The translations under genes and the position numbers were made by a program. From Marinobacter arenosus (GTDB taxonomy: Bacteria; Pseudomonadota; Gammaproteobacteria; Pseudomonadales; Oleiphilaceae): a stretch of DNA of 64,000 bases. Location: NCBI RefSeq assembly GCF_019264345.1, contig NZ_JAHVAO010000001.1, positions 186,001 to 250,000 on the forward strand, in the 5' to 3' direction. Shown here in pieces: positions 11,989 to 22,800 of this stretch (position 1 is its first letter; the number at the start of each line of letters is the position of its first letter). The notes beneath the pieces are model-generated. The model did no database searches, was not told the origin of the DNA, and saw only the letters and a list, made by a program, of their open reading frames with translations.

Positions 11989-13155
11989 ATGAATTTGCAT
12001 GAATATCAGGGCAAACAGCTTTTCGCTGAGTATGGCCTGCCGGTATCCGAGGGCATTGCCTGTGATACTCCTCAAGAGGCCGTAGCGGCTGCTACCGAAA
12101 TCGGCGGTGACGCATGGGTAGTCAAGGCACAGGTTCACGCGGGTGGCCGTGGCAAGGCTGGCGGTGTAAAGCTGGTCAAGAGCAAAGATGAGATTCGTGA
12201 GTTTGCCGAGAAGTGGCTGGGCAATAATCTGGTGACCTACCAGACGGACGAGCACGGCCAGCCGGTCAGCAAGATTCTGGTTGAATCCCTCACTGACATC
12301 GACCAGGAGCTGTATCTGGGCGCCGTTGTCGATCGTGGTACCCGTCGCATCGTATTCATGGCGTCCACCGAAGGTGGCGTCGAGATCGAGCAGGTTGCTG
12401 AAGAAACCCCGGAAAAGATCCTCAAGGCCGAAATCGATCCGCTGGTTGGCGCACAGCCGTACCAGGGCCGTGAGTTGGCGTTCAAGCTTGGTCTTGAAGG
12501 CAAGCAGATTGGTCAGTTCACCAAGATCTTCCTGGGTCTGGCGAAACTGTTCGAAGAGCGCGATCTGGCGCTGCTGGAGATCAACCCACTGGTTATCACA
12601 CCGGCCGGCGATCTGCACTGCCTGGACGCCAAGATTGGTGTGGACGGCAATGCGCTGTATCGCCAGAAGAAAATCCATGAAATGCACGATCCGTCCCAGG
12701 AAGATTCCCGGGAAGCCGAAGCTGCCAAGTGGGAACTCAACTACGTGGCACTGGAAGGCAACATCGGTTGCATGGTTAACGGTGCCGGCCTTGCCATGGG
12801 CACCATGGACATCATCAAGCTGTCCGGCGGCCAGCCCGCCAACTTCCTGGACGTTGGTGGCGGCGCGACCAAAGAGCGCGTATCCGAAGCGTTCAAGATC
12901 ATCCTGTCTGACGACAACGTCAAGGCCGTTCTGGTTAACATCTTCGGCGGTATCGTTCGCTGCGACATGATTGCAGAGGGCATCATCGGTGCCGTCAAGG
13001 AAGTGGGTGTCAAAGTCCCTGTGGTTGTGCGCCTTGAAGGCAACAACGCCGAGAAGGGCACGCAAGTACTCCAGGAAAGTGGCCTGAACATCATCGCGGC
13101 TACCAGTCTGGCTAACGCCGCAGAGCAAGTCGTTAAAGCCGCAGGGGGTAAATAA
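11989..13155 (+). CDS. sucC: Succinyl-CoA synthetase beta subunit (ADP-forming)
   Basis: With SucD converts succinyl-CoA to succinate with substrate-level phosphorylation. The true start is the ATG at 11989, giving the family N-terminus [12 protein letters not shown]. The longer open frame back to 11929 is not homologous. An ATP-grasp domain ([15 protein letters not shown]) is followed by the CoA-ligase part (FGGIVRCD). 388 residues. The stop overlaps the sucD start by one base (TAATG). Confidence 0.97.
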   Translation: MNLHEYQGKQLFAEYGLPVSEGIACDTPQEAVAAATEIGGDAWVVKAQVHAGGRGKAGGVKLVKSKDEIREFAEKWLGNNLVTYQTDEHGQPVSKILVESLTDIDQELYLGAVVDRGTRRIVFMASTEGGVEIEQVAEETPEKILKAEIDPLVGAQPYQGRELAFKLGLEGKQIGQFTKIFLGLAKLFEERDLALLEINPLVITPAGDLHCLDAKIGVDGNALYRQKKIHEMHDPSQEDSREAEAAKWELNYVALEGNIGCMVNGAGLAMGTMDIIKLSGGQPANFLDVGGGATKERVSEAFKIILSDDNVKAVLVNIFGGIVRCDMIAEGIIGAVKEVGVKVPVVVRLEGNNAEKGTQVLQESGLNIIAATSLANAAEQVVKAAGGK

Positions 13156-14027
13156 TGAGCATCCTGATCAACAAAGACACCAAGGTTATCTGCCAGGGCT
13201 TTACCGGCGCACAGGGAACCTTCCACTCCGAGCAGGCCATCGAGTATGGCACCAAGATGGTGGGTGGCGTTAGCCCGGGCAAGGGCGGCACCGAGCACCT
13301 TGGCCTGCCGGTGTTCAATACCGTTCGTGAAGCGGTGGAAAAAACGGGTGCCGAGGCAACCGTTATCTACGTACCGGCTCCGTTCTGTAAGGATGCGATC
13401 ATCGAAGCGGCTGACGCTGGCATCCAGCTGATCGTCTGCATCACCGAGGGCATCCCGACCATCGACATGCTGTACGCCAAAGAGTACGTGGATCGTAAAG
13501 GCGTCCGTATGATCGGTCCGAACTGTCCGGGTGTCATCACGCCGGGTGAGTGCAAGATCGGCATCATGCCTGGTCACATTCACAAGCCGGGCAAAGTGGG
13601 CATCGTGTCCCGCTCTGGTACCCTGACTTACGAGGCGGTCAAGCAGACCACAGACTTCGGTTATGGTCAGTCCACCTGCATCGGTATCGGTGGCGACCCG
13701 ATCCCGGGCTCCAACTTCATCGATATCCTCCAGATGCTGCAGGATGATCCGCAGACCGAGGCGATTGTCATGATCGGTGAGATCGGCGGTACCGCGGAAG
13801 AGGAAGCGGCCGCGTTCATCAAGGAGAACGTGACTAAGCCGGTGGTTTCCTACATCGCCGGTGTCACTGCGCCTCCTGGCAAGCGTATGGGTCACGCTGG
13901 CGCCATCATCTCTGGTGGTAAGGGTACGGCCGACGAGAAGTTTGCCGCCCTGAACGATGCCGGTGTGAAAACCGTGCGTAGCCTGGCCGAAATCGGCAAG
14001 GCGCTGAAGGAAGCAACTGGCTGGTAA
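13155..14027 (+). CDS. sucD: Succinyl-CoA synthetase alpha subunit
   Basis: Binds CoA and carries the phosphorylated histidine ([18 protein letters not shown]-terminal third). The CoA-binding fold [15 protein letters not shown] is at the N-terminus. 290 residues. Translation is coupled to sucC through TAATG. It is the last gene of the sdh-suc cluster, closed by a strong terminator. Confidence 0.97.
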   Translation: MSILINKDTKVICQGFTGAQGTFHSEQAIEYGTKMVGGVSPGKGGTEHLGLPVFNTVREAVEKTGAEATVIYVPAPFCKDAIIEAADAGIQLIVCITEGIPTIDMLYAKEYVDRKGVRMIGPNCPGVITPGECKIGIMPGHIHKPGKVGIVSRSGTLTYEAVKQTTDFGYGQSTCIGIGGDPIPGSNFIDILQMLQDDPQTEAIVMIGEIGGTAEEEAAAFIKENVTKPVVSYIAGVTAPPGKRMGHAGAIISGGKGTADEKFAALNDAGVKTVRSLAEIGKALKEATGW

Positions 14028-14045
14028 GTCGGTCTTCTTTCAGGA

Positions 14046-14082
14046 AACCCCCGTTTCTGCCCTGCAGAGCGGGGGTTTTTTA
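14046..14082 (+). terminator. Rho-independent terminator of the sdh-suc operon
   Basis: AACCCCCG ... CGGGGGTT with a 16-base loop region followed by TTTTTT, 19 bases after the sucD stop. Confidence 0.88.
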
Positions 14083-14145
14083 TTTATAATGCCGGGTCGC
14101 CTGAACTATGATGGCGGTTCCCATTCAAAATAAGGAGTTCGTGCT

Positions 14146-15360
14146 TTGAGTTCTGTAGATTCCCAGCAAAGGGTTCTGTCCGGCATGCGTCCGACCGGCA
14201 AGCTTCACCTTGGTCATTACCATGGTGTGCTGAAAAACTGGGTGAAACTCCAGCACGAATTTGAGTGCTTTTTCTTTGTGGCCGACTGGCACGCACTGAC
14301 AACCGAATACGACAACCCTGCCGGGATTGAGCAAAGCGTCTGGGACATGGTGATTGACTGGCTTGCGGCCGGCGTCAATCCTGGCTCGTCGACCATGTTT
14401 ATCCAGTCCCAGGTGCCCGAACATGCGGAACTCCATCTGTTGTTGTCGATGATTACGCCGCTCGGTTGGCTGGAGCGGGTCCCGACCTTCAAGGACCAGC
14501 AGGAAAAGCTGCGCGAAAAGGACCTCGCGACCTACGGTTTTCTGGGTTATCCGTTGCTGCAAAGCGCCGATATCCTGGTCTATCGTGCCGGCAAGGTCCC
14601 GGTGGGCGCCGATCAGGTCTCTCACGTGGAGATTACCCGGGAAATAGCCCGTCGGTTCAACCACATCTACGGTCGGGAGCCGGGCTTTGAAGAGCAGGCC
14701 GAAGGCGCCATCGTAAAGATGGGCAAGAAAAATGCGAAGCTCTATCGGACCCTCAAGAAACGGTACCAGGAAGAGGGCGATCTCGAGGCCCTCGAGACGG
14801 CCCGGGCACTGCTGAAAGAGCAGCAGAACATCTCCCTGGGCGACCGCGAGCGCCTGTATGGCTACATTGAGGGTGGCGGTAAGGTGATTCTGCCGGAACC
14901 CCAGCCGCTGCTCACGCCCGAGTCCAAGATGCCGGGCCTCGATGGCCAGAAAATGTCCAAGTCTTACAACAACTACATCGGCCTGCGTGAGGAACCGGAC
15001 AGCGTTGCCCAGAAGATCCGGACCATGCAGACGGATCCCCAGCGGGTGCGCCGGACCGATCCCGGTGATCCTGACAAGTGTCCGGTCTGGGACATGCACA
15101 AGATCTACTCCGACGCCGAGACGCAGGACTGGGTGCAGCACGGGTGTCGGAGTGCCGGGATCGGCTGCCTCGACTGTAAGAAGCCCCTGATTGACGCCAT
15201 CGTCGAGGAACAGCGACCCTTGCATGAGCGTGCCCGTGAATATGAGGGCAATCCCGATCTGGTCCACTCGATCCTGCAGGAAGGCCGTGAGCATGCGCGT
15301 GACGCCGCCCGGGATACCCTGGAGGAAGTGCGCGCAGCGATGGGGCTGCATTACCGCTAG
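14146..15360 (+). CDS. trpS: Tryptophanyl-tRNA synthetase, long form
   Basis: Charges tRNA-Trp. The class I signatures are intact: the HIGH-like HLGHYHG near residue 24 and KMSKS near residue 269. The start is a TTG at 14146 placed nine bases after TAAGGAG; no better start exists. At 404 residues it is longer than the 334-residue E. coli enzyme. The extra part is a charged insertion around residues 190-255 before KMSKS. It heads a probable trpS-scpA-scpB-rluB operon. Confidence 0.95.
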   Translation: MSSVDSQQRVLSGMRPTGKLHLGHYHGVLKNWVKLQHEFECFFFVADWHALTTEYDNPAGIEQSVWDMVIDWLAAGVNPGSSTMFIQSQVPEHAELHLLLSMITPLGWLERVPTFKDQQEKLREKDLATYGFLGYPLLQSADILVYRAGKVPVGADQVSHVEITREIARRFNHIYGREPGFEEQAEGAIVKMGKKNAKLYRTLKKRYQEEGDLEALETARALLKEQQNISLGDRERLYGYIEGGGKVILPEPQPLLTPESKMPGLDGQKMSKSYNNYIGLREEPDSVAQKIRTMQTDPQRVRRTDPGDPDKCPVWDMHKIYSDAETQDWVQHGCRSAGIGCLDCKKPLIDAIVEEQRPLHERAREYEGNPDLVHSILQEGREHARDAARDTLEEVRAAMGLHYR

Positions 15361-15416
15361 TCTGACGCCAGTAGGGACTTGAGTGTGAAGCCCGACCGGT
15401 TTCCGAGGAGAAGCGC

Positions 15417-16250
15417 ATGACGGATGAGTCAACCGGCACGGTGGTGCCAGGTAAGGAGGACGGAGCCGCAGACTCGGCGGCACTGGCCCGTGTTTCGGGG
15501 AAACCGGTTGTTGATCTGCCGAAGGATCTTTACATCCCGCCGGATGCGCTGGCGGTGTTCCTCGAAGCCTTCGAGGGGCCCCTGGATCTCCTGCTTTACC
15601 TCATCCGCCGCCAGAATATGAACATTCTGGATATTGATGTCAGCGAAATTACCCGGCAGTACATGGACTACATCGGGGCGGTAGAGGCCATGCGCTTTGA
15701 ACTCGCTGCGGAATACCTGGTGATGGCGGCGACCCTGGCGGAGATCAAGTCGCGCATGCTGTTGCCGCGCCAGGAGAGTGACGACGAGGAAGAAGTTGAT
15801 CCGCGGGCTGAATTGATTCGCCGGTTGCAGCAGTACGAACGGTTCAAGAAAGCTGCCGAAGATATCGACGAGATTCCCCGTCTGGAGCGGGACAATTTTG
15901 TGGCCTCCGTGGCGTTGCCCAAGCTGCCCTCCAGTCAGCCACACCCGGATGTGGATCTCCGGGAAATGCTGCTGGCGCTGCAGGGGGTCCTGCAGCGCGC
16001 GGACCTGTTCACGAGCCACCACGTGGAGCGGGAGAGACTGTCGACCCGTGAGCGGATGTCGGCCATCCTGTCAGTGCTTCAGGACGATCATTTCGTATCG
16101 TTCGAAAGTCTGTTCACGCCGGAAGAGGGCAAGCTGGGCGTGGTGGTGACCTTCCTGGCAACCCTGGAGTTGGTCAAGGAGCAGTTGATCGAGGTGGTGC
16201 AGGCGGAAGTTCTGGGACCGATTCATGTTCGGGCCAGGGCGGTCAGTTGA
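15417..16250 (+). CDS. scpA: Segregation and condensation protein A
   Basis: Kleisin subunit that bridges the two heads of the SMC dimer. The conserved N-terminal block FEGPLDLLLYLIRRQNMNILDIDVSEITRQY begins about residue 51, after a disordered leader. The middle AAEYLVMAATLAEIKSRMLLP is also typical. 277 residues, 56 bases after trpS, preceded by GAGGAGAAG. With scpB and smc it gives a complete condensin in this window. Confidence 0.95.
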   Translation: MTDESTGTVVPGKEDGAADSAALARVSGKPVVDLPKDLYIPPDALAVFLEAFEGPLDLLLYLIRRQNMNILDIDVSEITRQYMDYIGAVEAMRFELAAEYLVMAATLAEIKSRMLLPRQESDDEEEVDPRAELIRRLQQYERFKKAAEDIDEIPRLERDNFVASVALPKLPSSQPHPDVDLREMLLALQGVLQRADLFTSHHVERERLSTRERMSAILSVLQDDHFVSFESLFTPEEGKLGVVVTFLATLELVKEQLIEVVQAEVLGPIHVRARAVS

Positions 16251-16300
16251 TTGTGGTATCCGGCCGGTAACGACAGCAGTGGGGGAAGCGGGTAACCGTT

Positions 16301-16930
16301 ATGAATGAAGAGCATCTTTTACGTATTCAGGCCATCACCGAAGCGGCCCTGCTGACTGCCGGGAAGCCGCTGTCCCTCGAACAGCTGCGCGAACTGTTTG
16401 CCGAGGACGAGCGCCCGGCCCGGCAGGTGATGGAACATGTGATGATGCTGCTGGAGTCCGCCTGCGAGGGCAGAGGCTTCGAGCTGAAAAAAGTGGCCAG
16501 TGGCTATCGCCTCCAGGTCAGGGAGGAATACGCCCCCTGGGTTGGCCGGCTGTTCGAGGAAAAACCGCAGCGCTACTCCCGCGCCCTGCTGGAGACCCTG
16601 GCGCTGATTGCGTACCGGCAACCCATCACGCGCGGCGAGATCGAGGACATTCGGGGTGTCACGGTAAGCAGCAATATCATCCGGACACTTCTTGAGCGAG
16701 AGTGGGTGCGCGTTGTGGGGCATCGGGATGTGCCGGGTCGGCCGGCCATGTACGCGACCACCAAACAGTTCCTGGATTACTTCAACCTCACAGGCCTCGA
16801 CCAGTTGCCGCCGCTGTCCGAAGTGCGGGATCTGGAAGAAATTGGCCGTGAGATCGAAAAGAATATGCAGGCTGAAATTGAATTCGAGTCCCCGGCTTCC
16901 GGCGACTCGGATGAGCAGACACTTCACTGA
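16301..16930 (+). CDS. scpB: Segregation and condensation protein B
   Basis: Dimeric winged-helix partner of ScpA that regulates the SMC ring. The first winged helix covers residues 10-85 and the second starts at ALLETLALIAYRQPITRGEIE. The family signature VSSNIIRTLLEREWVRVVGHRDVPGRPAMYATT follows. 209 residues with an acidic C-terminal tail. The spacing to scpA and rluB (about 40-50 bases) suggests one operon. Confidence 0.95.
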   Translation: MNEEHLLRIQAITEAALLTAGKPLSLEQLRELFAEDERPARQVMEHVMMLLESACEGRGFELKKVASGYRLQVREEYAPWVGRLFEEKPQRYSRALLETLALIAYRQPITRGEIEDIRGVTVSSNIIRTLLEREWVRVVGHRDVPGRPAMYATTKQFLDYFNLTGLDQLPPLSEVRDLEEIGREIEKNMQAEIEFESPASGDSDEQTLH

Positions 16931-16968
16931 AACCATCAAGGTTTCAGGCAGTTACTAAGGATTTTTTA

Positions 16969-17940
16969 ATGGGTTCAGAACGCCCGAGAAAGTCGGCCAA
17001 ACCGGCCGCAGAACAGACCAGCGACGGTGGTCCGGAGCGCATTCAGAAGCTCCTCGCCCGAGCGGGAGCCGGTTCCCGGCGTGAGATTGAAGGCTGGATG
17101 GAAGCGGGGCGGCTCACGGTTAATGGCCATGCGGTTTCCCCGGGCCAGAAGGCGACGGTTGCAGACCGGTTTGAACTGGATGGAAAACGTCTGGACGTCG
17201 CGGGAGCTGCCGAAGTTGTTCGTCGGGTACTGATTTACAACAAGCCTGAGGGCGAAGTGACGACCCGAAAGGATCCCGAGGGTCGGCCAACGGTTTTTGA
17301 TCGGCTGCCTCGGCTCAAGGATCACCGTTGGATTTCTATCGGCCGCCTGGATATCAACACCACCGGACTGGTTCTGTTCACGACCGATGGAGAGTTGGCC
17401 AACCGACTGATGCACCCCTCGCGGCAGATTGATCGGGAATACGCCGTCCGGATCTTTGGCGAAGTGGATGACGCCATGATTGAGCGTCTGATGCAGGGTG
17501 TCCTGCTGGAAGACGGCATGGCAAAATTCACGGATATCAGTCCGGCCGGTGGCAGCGGTATAAACCGTTGGTTTCATGTGACCCTTCTTGAAGGGCGCAA
17601 CCGGGAGGTTCGCCGCCTCTGGGAATCCCAGGGGGTGAGAGTGAGTCGCCTGAAGCGGGTGCGTTACGGCCCGATTTTCCTGCCAAGCCGGCTGACCCTG
17701 GGAAAATGGGAAGAGCTGGACCAGAAAGCGGTTGATACCCTAAGCCGTACCGTGGATCTGACCCCGGTTGAGATTCCCCAGAAAACGCCCAGCGAAAAGG
17801 CCGCTCAGGACCGGCAGCGCCGGAAAAGCCCGGGTCGGAGCCAGAAGCGGAGTGGCAGCCGGTGGCAGGTCAGCGATTCCCGCCCGCCGAAATCGTCGGG
17901 AAAGCCTTCAACGGGTAGGCGCAGGAGCCCGGGGAAGTAA
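16969..17940 (+). CDS. rluB: 23S rRNA pseudouridine synthase B
   Basis: Isomerises U2605 (E. coli numbering) of 23S rRNA. An S4 RNA-binding domain (residues 23-70, LARAGAGSRREIEGWM) is followed by the RsuA-type catalytic domain. The catalytic aspartate is in GRLDINTTGLVLFTTDG. The C-terminus is a long basic, low-complexity tail rich in K, R, S and P (residues 270-323), common in this family. It ends three bases from the convergent diguanylate cyclase. Confidence 0.93.
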   Translation: MGSERPRKSAKPAAEQTSDGGPERIQKLLARAGAGSRREIEGWMEAGRLTVNGHAVSPGQKATVADRFELDGKRLDVAGAAEVVRRVLIYNKPEGEVTTRKDPEGRPTVFDRLPRLKDHRWISIGRLDINTTGLVLFTTDGELANRLMHPSRQIDREYAVRIFGEVDDAMIERLMQGVLLEDGMAKFTDISPAGGSGINRWFHVTLLEGRNREVRRLWESQGVRVSRLKRVRYGPIFLPSRLTLGKWEELDQKAVDTLSRTVDLTPVEIPQKTPSEKAAQDRQRRKSPGRSQKRSGSRWQVSDSRPPKSSGKPSTGRRRSPGK

Positions 17941-17943
17941 CGC

Positions 17944-18912
17944 CTAACGAATGGACGCGAACACCCGCGTACAGTTCCGGCCCTGGCGCTTGGCCTGATA
18001 CAGTGCGTCATCCGCCCGGGCAAGCCATTGTCCGGGCGATTCTCCTCCCAGGTGCATGGCCACCCCGCAGCTTGTGGTGACAGAGAGCGTCTCATCGCCG
18101 CAATCAACAACGATCCCGGTGATTGCTTCGCGAATCCGCTCTGCGACATCTTTCGCACCCGCTTCGCCCGTGTGGGGAAGCAGGATTGCAAACTCTTCCC
18201 CGCCAAAGCGGTAAACGCTGTCAGACGTCCGAAGGGAGCGCTCAAGGCATTCCGCCGCCAACTGCAGCAAATGGTCGCCAACCACGTGGCCATGGTTGTC
18301 GTTGACGGACTTGAAGTGATCCAGATCGCAGAGGATCAGCGAGTATTCCTCATCGTGTCGGTCAGAAAGCTGGCTTGCGCGCAGCAGGGCTTCATCCAGT
18401 GCCCGTTTGTTGGGGATTCCCGTCAGAGCGTCGGTGAGTGAGGCTTTTTCGATGGTCAGGTACTGGCAGGCATTGCGGAGCGGGCAGATGGCTGTGCCCA
18501 GAATGGTTTCGACGCCTTCGAGTTCTTCGTCGGAAAACTTCCTGCGCCGATAGAGGGTGAGCACGCCGTACGCGACGCCCTCAAGGTTCAGTCGATATTC
18601 GCAGCGATGTTGCCCGCCCAGACCCGTGGCGAAGACAAAGTCCTCGCGGGCAATCCGATGGCGGTAGTGGAGTGAATCGAAAGGCACGATATCGCCCAGT
18701 TCCTCAGCCAGGATGCCGAGCTGGGTTTCAAGGGAGAGTGTCGTGGACAGGCGACGGGTAAGTCTGGTGAGAACATCCGACGGATTGTTCCAGTCTTGCC
18801 GAGCCTGCCGCAGTGCGGCAAGTTTCCTGGGCTGTGAGACTGGTCGTTCGAGGGAGGGGATGTGTTTCACTAAATCTACTCTGTCGTTGGGTTTTCGGCG
18901 TTGCCGGACCAT
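17944..18912 (-). CDS. Diguanylate cyclase with N-terminal GAF-like domain
   Basis: Makes cyclic di-GMP. The C-terminal GGDEF domain starts at TDALTGIPNKRALDEAL. It carries an active-site variant FGGEEF and, five residues before it, RTSD. That matches the RxxD inhibitory site, so both activity and product inhibition are expected. The N-terminal 150 residues look like a GAF-type sensor (LETQLGILAEELGDIVPFDSLHYRH) without membrane helices, so the protein is probably cytoplasmic. The ligand is unknown. Confidence 0.9.
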   Translation of the reverse strand: MVRQRRKPNDRVDLVKHIPSLERPVSQPRKLAALRQARQDWNNPSDVLTRLTRRLSTTLSLETQLGILAEELGDIVPFDSLHYRHRIAREDFVFATGLGGQHRCEYRLNLEGVAYGVLTLYRRRKFSDEELEGVETILGTAICPLRNACQYLTIEKASLTDALTGIPNKRALDEALLRASQLSDRHDEEYSLILCDLDHFKSVNDNHGHVVGDHLLQLAAECLERSLRTSDSVYRFGGEEFAILLPHTGEAGAKDVAERIREAITGIVVDCGDETLSVTTSCGVAMHLGGESPGQWLARADDALYQAKRQGRNCTRVFASIR

Positions 18913-19167
18913 TGAGGTAGTGATTAAGCACTAACTGTGCCCATGAGAAAAATTGTTTAAAAACCAATAAGTCAGGGGCATAAGCTGCGAAGGTTGTAAG
19001 CAAGAAAGGCCCGGGGCCGGGCGGCTCTGTCAAATTACCGGCATACCTTTGCCGCTCGGGATTGAAGGCTGCAGCCAAATGTCAGGAAAGGGATTGGGCT
19101 GGCGATTGCCTGTGGTAAACTCTTGCGCTTGTACCTACGCCGTCTGAAGAAGTGAGCGACCCGATCT

Positions 19168-19851
19168 ATGAGGTTTCAGGCCCCGGAAAGTCTGTCCGAA
19201 CAAATCGCCCAGCACCTTGGCCAGCGGATCATCACCCGGGATCTGTCGCCAGGTGAACGAATCCAGGAACTCAAGGTGGCCGGTGAGCTCAATGTCAGCC
19301 GCGGGTCTGTGCGTGAAGCCCTGCTCATTCTCGAACGGCGCCACCTGATCGAGATTTTCCCCCGGCGGGGGGCGGTGGTATCCAAGCTGACGCCGGACAG
19401 TGTCAATAGCCTCTATGACATCTACATTGACCTGCTGTGCATGCTGGGAAGAAAGGTTCTCGAGCGTTGGACAGGCGCCGAGCTTGGCGGCGTTATGGGG
19501 CAGGTCAAAGAACTCCAGGCGGTTATCGATGCTCTCAATTCCACTGGCGCCGACGCCGCAGAGAAGGTCATAGATGCCGGTTTCGGGGTGATGCGTTACG
19601 CCTACGGACTCGTTGAAAACCCGTTTCTGGAAGAGACACTGGAAAACTTCCGACCGGCAATCAGTCGAACTTACTTCGTCGCGCTGGAGAATTTTCGCGA
19701 TGAAATCGAAGAAACCGCAACGTTCTTCAGGCAGCTTGCCGAGGCGGCGGTCAGCGACGATGCCACTCGGTTGCAAGCGGTGATCCAGGCGTTTGGGGAA
19801 CATCAGCGCCAACAGGTTCTGACCATTCTCAGGGAGGAGGCAAACGCCTGA
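19168..19851 (+). CDS. GntR-family regulator, FCD subfamily
   Basis: An N-terminal winged helix-turn-helix (residues 8-72: ISEQIAQ-like start, SRGSVREALLILERRHLIEIFPRRGAVVSKL) is followed by an all-helical FCD ligand domain. 227 residues. It ends one base before smc, so it is cotranscribed or at least upstream in the same direction, although smc has its own strong AGGGAGGAGG site. Family members usually sense organic acids. No operator or target can be named. Confidence 0.88.
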   Translation: MRFQAPESLSEQIAQHLGQRIITRDLSPGERIQELKVAGELNVSRGSVREALLILERRHLIEIFPRRGAVVSKLTPDSVNSLYDIYIDLLCMLGRKVLERWTGAELGGVMGQVKELQAVIDALNSTGADAAEKVIDAGFGVMRYAYGLVENPFLEETLENFRPAISRTYFVALENFRDEIEETATFFRQLAEAAVSDDATRLQAVIQAFGEHQRQQVLTILREEANA

Positions 19852-19852
19852 T

Positions 19853-22800
19853 ATGCGCCTGAAGTCCATCAAGCTGTCCGGTTTCAAGTCCTTCGTTGAT
19901 CCAACAACGGTGCCGTTCCCATCCAACATGACCGCAGTCGTTGGCCCCAACGGTTGTGGCAAATCCAATATTATCGATGCCGTTCGCTGGGTGATGGGCG
20001 AGAGTTCCGCCAAATACCTGCGGGGCGAGTCCATGACCGACGTCATTTTCAACGGGTCCAGTGCCCGAAAGCCGGTTGGCCAGGCGTCGATTGAACTGGT
20101 CTTCGACAACAGCGACGGGTCGGCGCCGGGAGAATTTGTCCGTTTCAACGAAATCTCGGTGCGTCGGAGGGTTTCCCGGGAAGGGCAGTCGGAGTATTTC
20201 CTCAACGGTTCCAAGTGCCGTCGCCGGGATATCACGGATCTTTTCCTTGGAACCGGTCTCGGACCTCGCAGCTACGCCATCATTGAGCAGGGCATGATCT
20301 CCAGGCTGATCGAGGCAAAGCCTGAGGAACTTCGCATCTACATTGAAGAAGCTGCGGGTATTTCAAAGTACAAGGAGCGTCGCCGGGAGACCGAGAACCG
20401 GATCCGTCGTACCCAGGAAAATCTGGAACGTCTGACCGACCTGCGGGACGAACTGGGACGTCAGCTTCAACACCTTGAACGTCAGGCGGCCGCTGCGGAG
20501 AAATACAAGGCCTACAAGCACGAAGAACGTCAGAAGAAAGCCGAGCTGACGGTGCTGCGCTGGCAGTCACTGGATAACGATCTTCAGACGTGGCGGGCAA
20601 AAATCCGCGACACGGAACTGGAGTTGGAAAAGCTGCTGACCGAACGGGTGAATCTGGAAACCTCGCTGGAATCCCTGCGAGAGAACCATCTAGACCGGAC
20701 CGAGCATTTCAACAAGGCCCAGGCCCGCTATTACGAAGCGGGTGCGGACATTGCCCGGATCGAGCAAAGCCTGGAGCACCAGCGCGAGCGCAGTCGTCAG
20801 ACGGCGGCCGAACTCGACCAGGCCATGGCCAACCAGCGGGAACTTGCCCGGGAACTGGAGCAGGACGAAGACAAGCTTACTGGAATCCAGGAAGAGCTCG
20901 ACATGATGGAGCCGGAGCAGGAAGCGCTGGCGCTTCGGTCTGAGGAGTCGGGTGAGAAACTGCAGATGGCGGAAGACGCCATGAGTGAATGGCAGCAGAA
21001 GTGGGAAGACTTCAGTAGCCGCTCGTCGGATGCGCGGCGGCAGGCTGAGCTCTCCCAGTCCCGGATTCGGTCGCTGGAAGAGGCCATTGAGCAGCTTCGA
21101 GGCCGTTATCGGAAGCTGGAGGATGAGCAGGCCCTACTGGATGGTCAGATGGACCGGGCTGAACTCGAGGAGTTGCAGGAACAAAAGGAAACGCTGGAGC
21201 TGCAGAGAGAGGAAGCTTCCGAGCGAATTGCGAGCATCCAGGAAGACCTGTACGAAGCGAGGCAGGACCAGCGCGAGGCGGAACAGGCCGCAGGTGAGGA
21301 GCGCCAGAGAGTTCAGAGCCTGAGGGCGGCTCTGGAATCGCAGCAGGCCCTGCTTGATGAGCAGCTCGGAGGGCAGGACGACGCGCTGCAGGGTTGGCTG
21401 TCTGAGCATGGGTTGACGGATGCGCCACGGGTCGCCAGCCAGCTACGAATTGATAACGGTTGGGAGTTCGCCGTCGAGCAGGTAATTGGCCGGTTCACCC
21501 ACGGTCTCTCGTTGCCGGGAATCGATCACCTGGCGGCGGCCATGAGTTCGGCGCCGAAAGGTTTGGCGCTGGTCAGCGCCGGTTCGGCCGAGGCGAGTGC
21601 TTCTGAGCCTGACGGCCTGGCTGACAAGGTGTCGGGCGTTCCGGCTGTGTCTGCGTTAATGGCGGGCATCCGGACCGTCGAAACGTTGTCCGATGCCCTT
21701 GGTATGCGGTCTGGCCTGGCGGAGCGCGAGAGCGTTATAACGCCCGACGGCGTGTGGGTATCTCGTGACTGGGTTCTGATGCCGGATTCCGATGCGGGCC
21801 AGGTGGGTGTCATTGAACGCCAGAAGAAAGTCAGTGAGCTGGAGGCCCAGCTGGCCCAGGCCGAGGCATCGCTGGCGCAGGCCAGTGACCGGCTGGACGG
21901 CCTTCAGGAACGGGTTGAAAGGGCTGAGTCGGCACGGGATGAAGCCCAAGCGAAACTCAGTGATGCCGATCGGGAACTGAGCGGGTTGTCATCGAAAATC
22001 AGCGGGCTCCGGGCGCGGGCGGAGCAGATCGATGCGCGCCTGCAGAGAATCCGGGAAGACCTTTCGGACGTTTCCCTCAACCTGGAGAGCCAGGAGGAGA
22101 GTTTGCGGGAAGCCCGGGAAGAGTGGCAGCAGGCGCTGGCCTCCACCGAAGACAGCGACGAAGAGAAAGAGCGCCTCTTGGAACAGCGTGATGGTTTGCG
22201 GGAAAACCTGGATCGGCTCCGGCACGACGCCCGGCACGACCGGGATCACGCCCATCAGCTACAGCTGCAATTGCAGTCCCTGAACAGTCAACGGGACGGG
22301 CTCAAGCAGACGATTGAGCGCATGCAGTTGCAGAAAGAACGGATTGAGGAACGCCTGGAGATACTGCGGGAGTCCCGGGAAAGCGCGGAGGAACCGATTG
22401 AGGACCTCCAGATGCAACTGGAAGGCTTGCTGGACCGGCGTCTGGCCGAAGAGGAAAAGCTGGGCGCGGCCCGTGACGGGCTCGAAGAGATCGACCGGGA
22501 GGTCCGGGACAAGGAACAGGGTCGCAGCCGGATTGATCATCAGATTCAGGACGTGCGCTCGAAGCTTGAGAAACTCAAAATGGAGTCGCAGGCGCTGGAG
22601 ATCCGCTCCGGCAACCACATTGAGCAGCTTCAGGAGCTGGATGTGAAGCTTCAGGAAGTCCTGGAGCATTTGCCAGAGGGCGCCAATGAGAAGGACTGGG
22701 CCGACGAACTGGAGAAAATTGGTAACCGGATTCAAAGGCTCGGCGCAATCAACCTTGCCGCGATCGAGGAGTACCAGGTTCAAAGTGAGCGGAAGACCTA

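Noticed and set aside
12741..13895. 384-codon open frame on the minus strand
   Set aside because: Antisense to sucC/sucD; composition explained by codon bias of the sense genes.
14125..15483. 452-codon open frame on the minus strand
   Set aside because: Antisense shadow of trpS.
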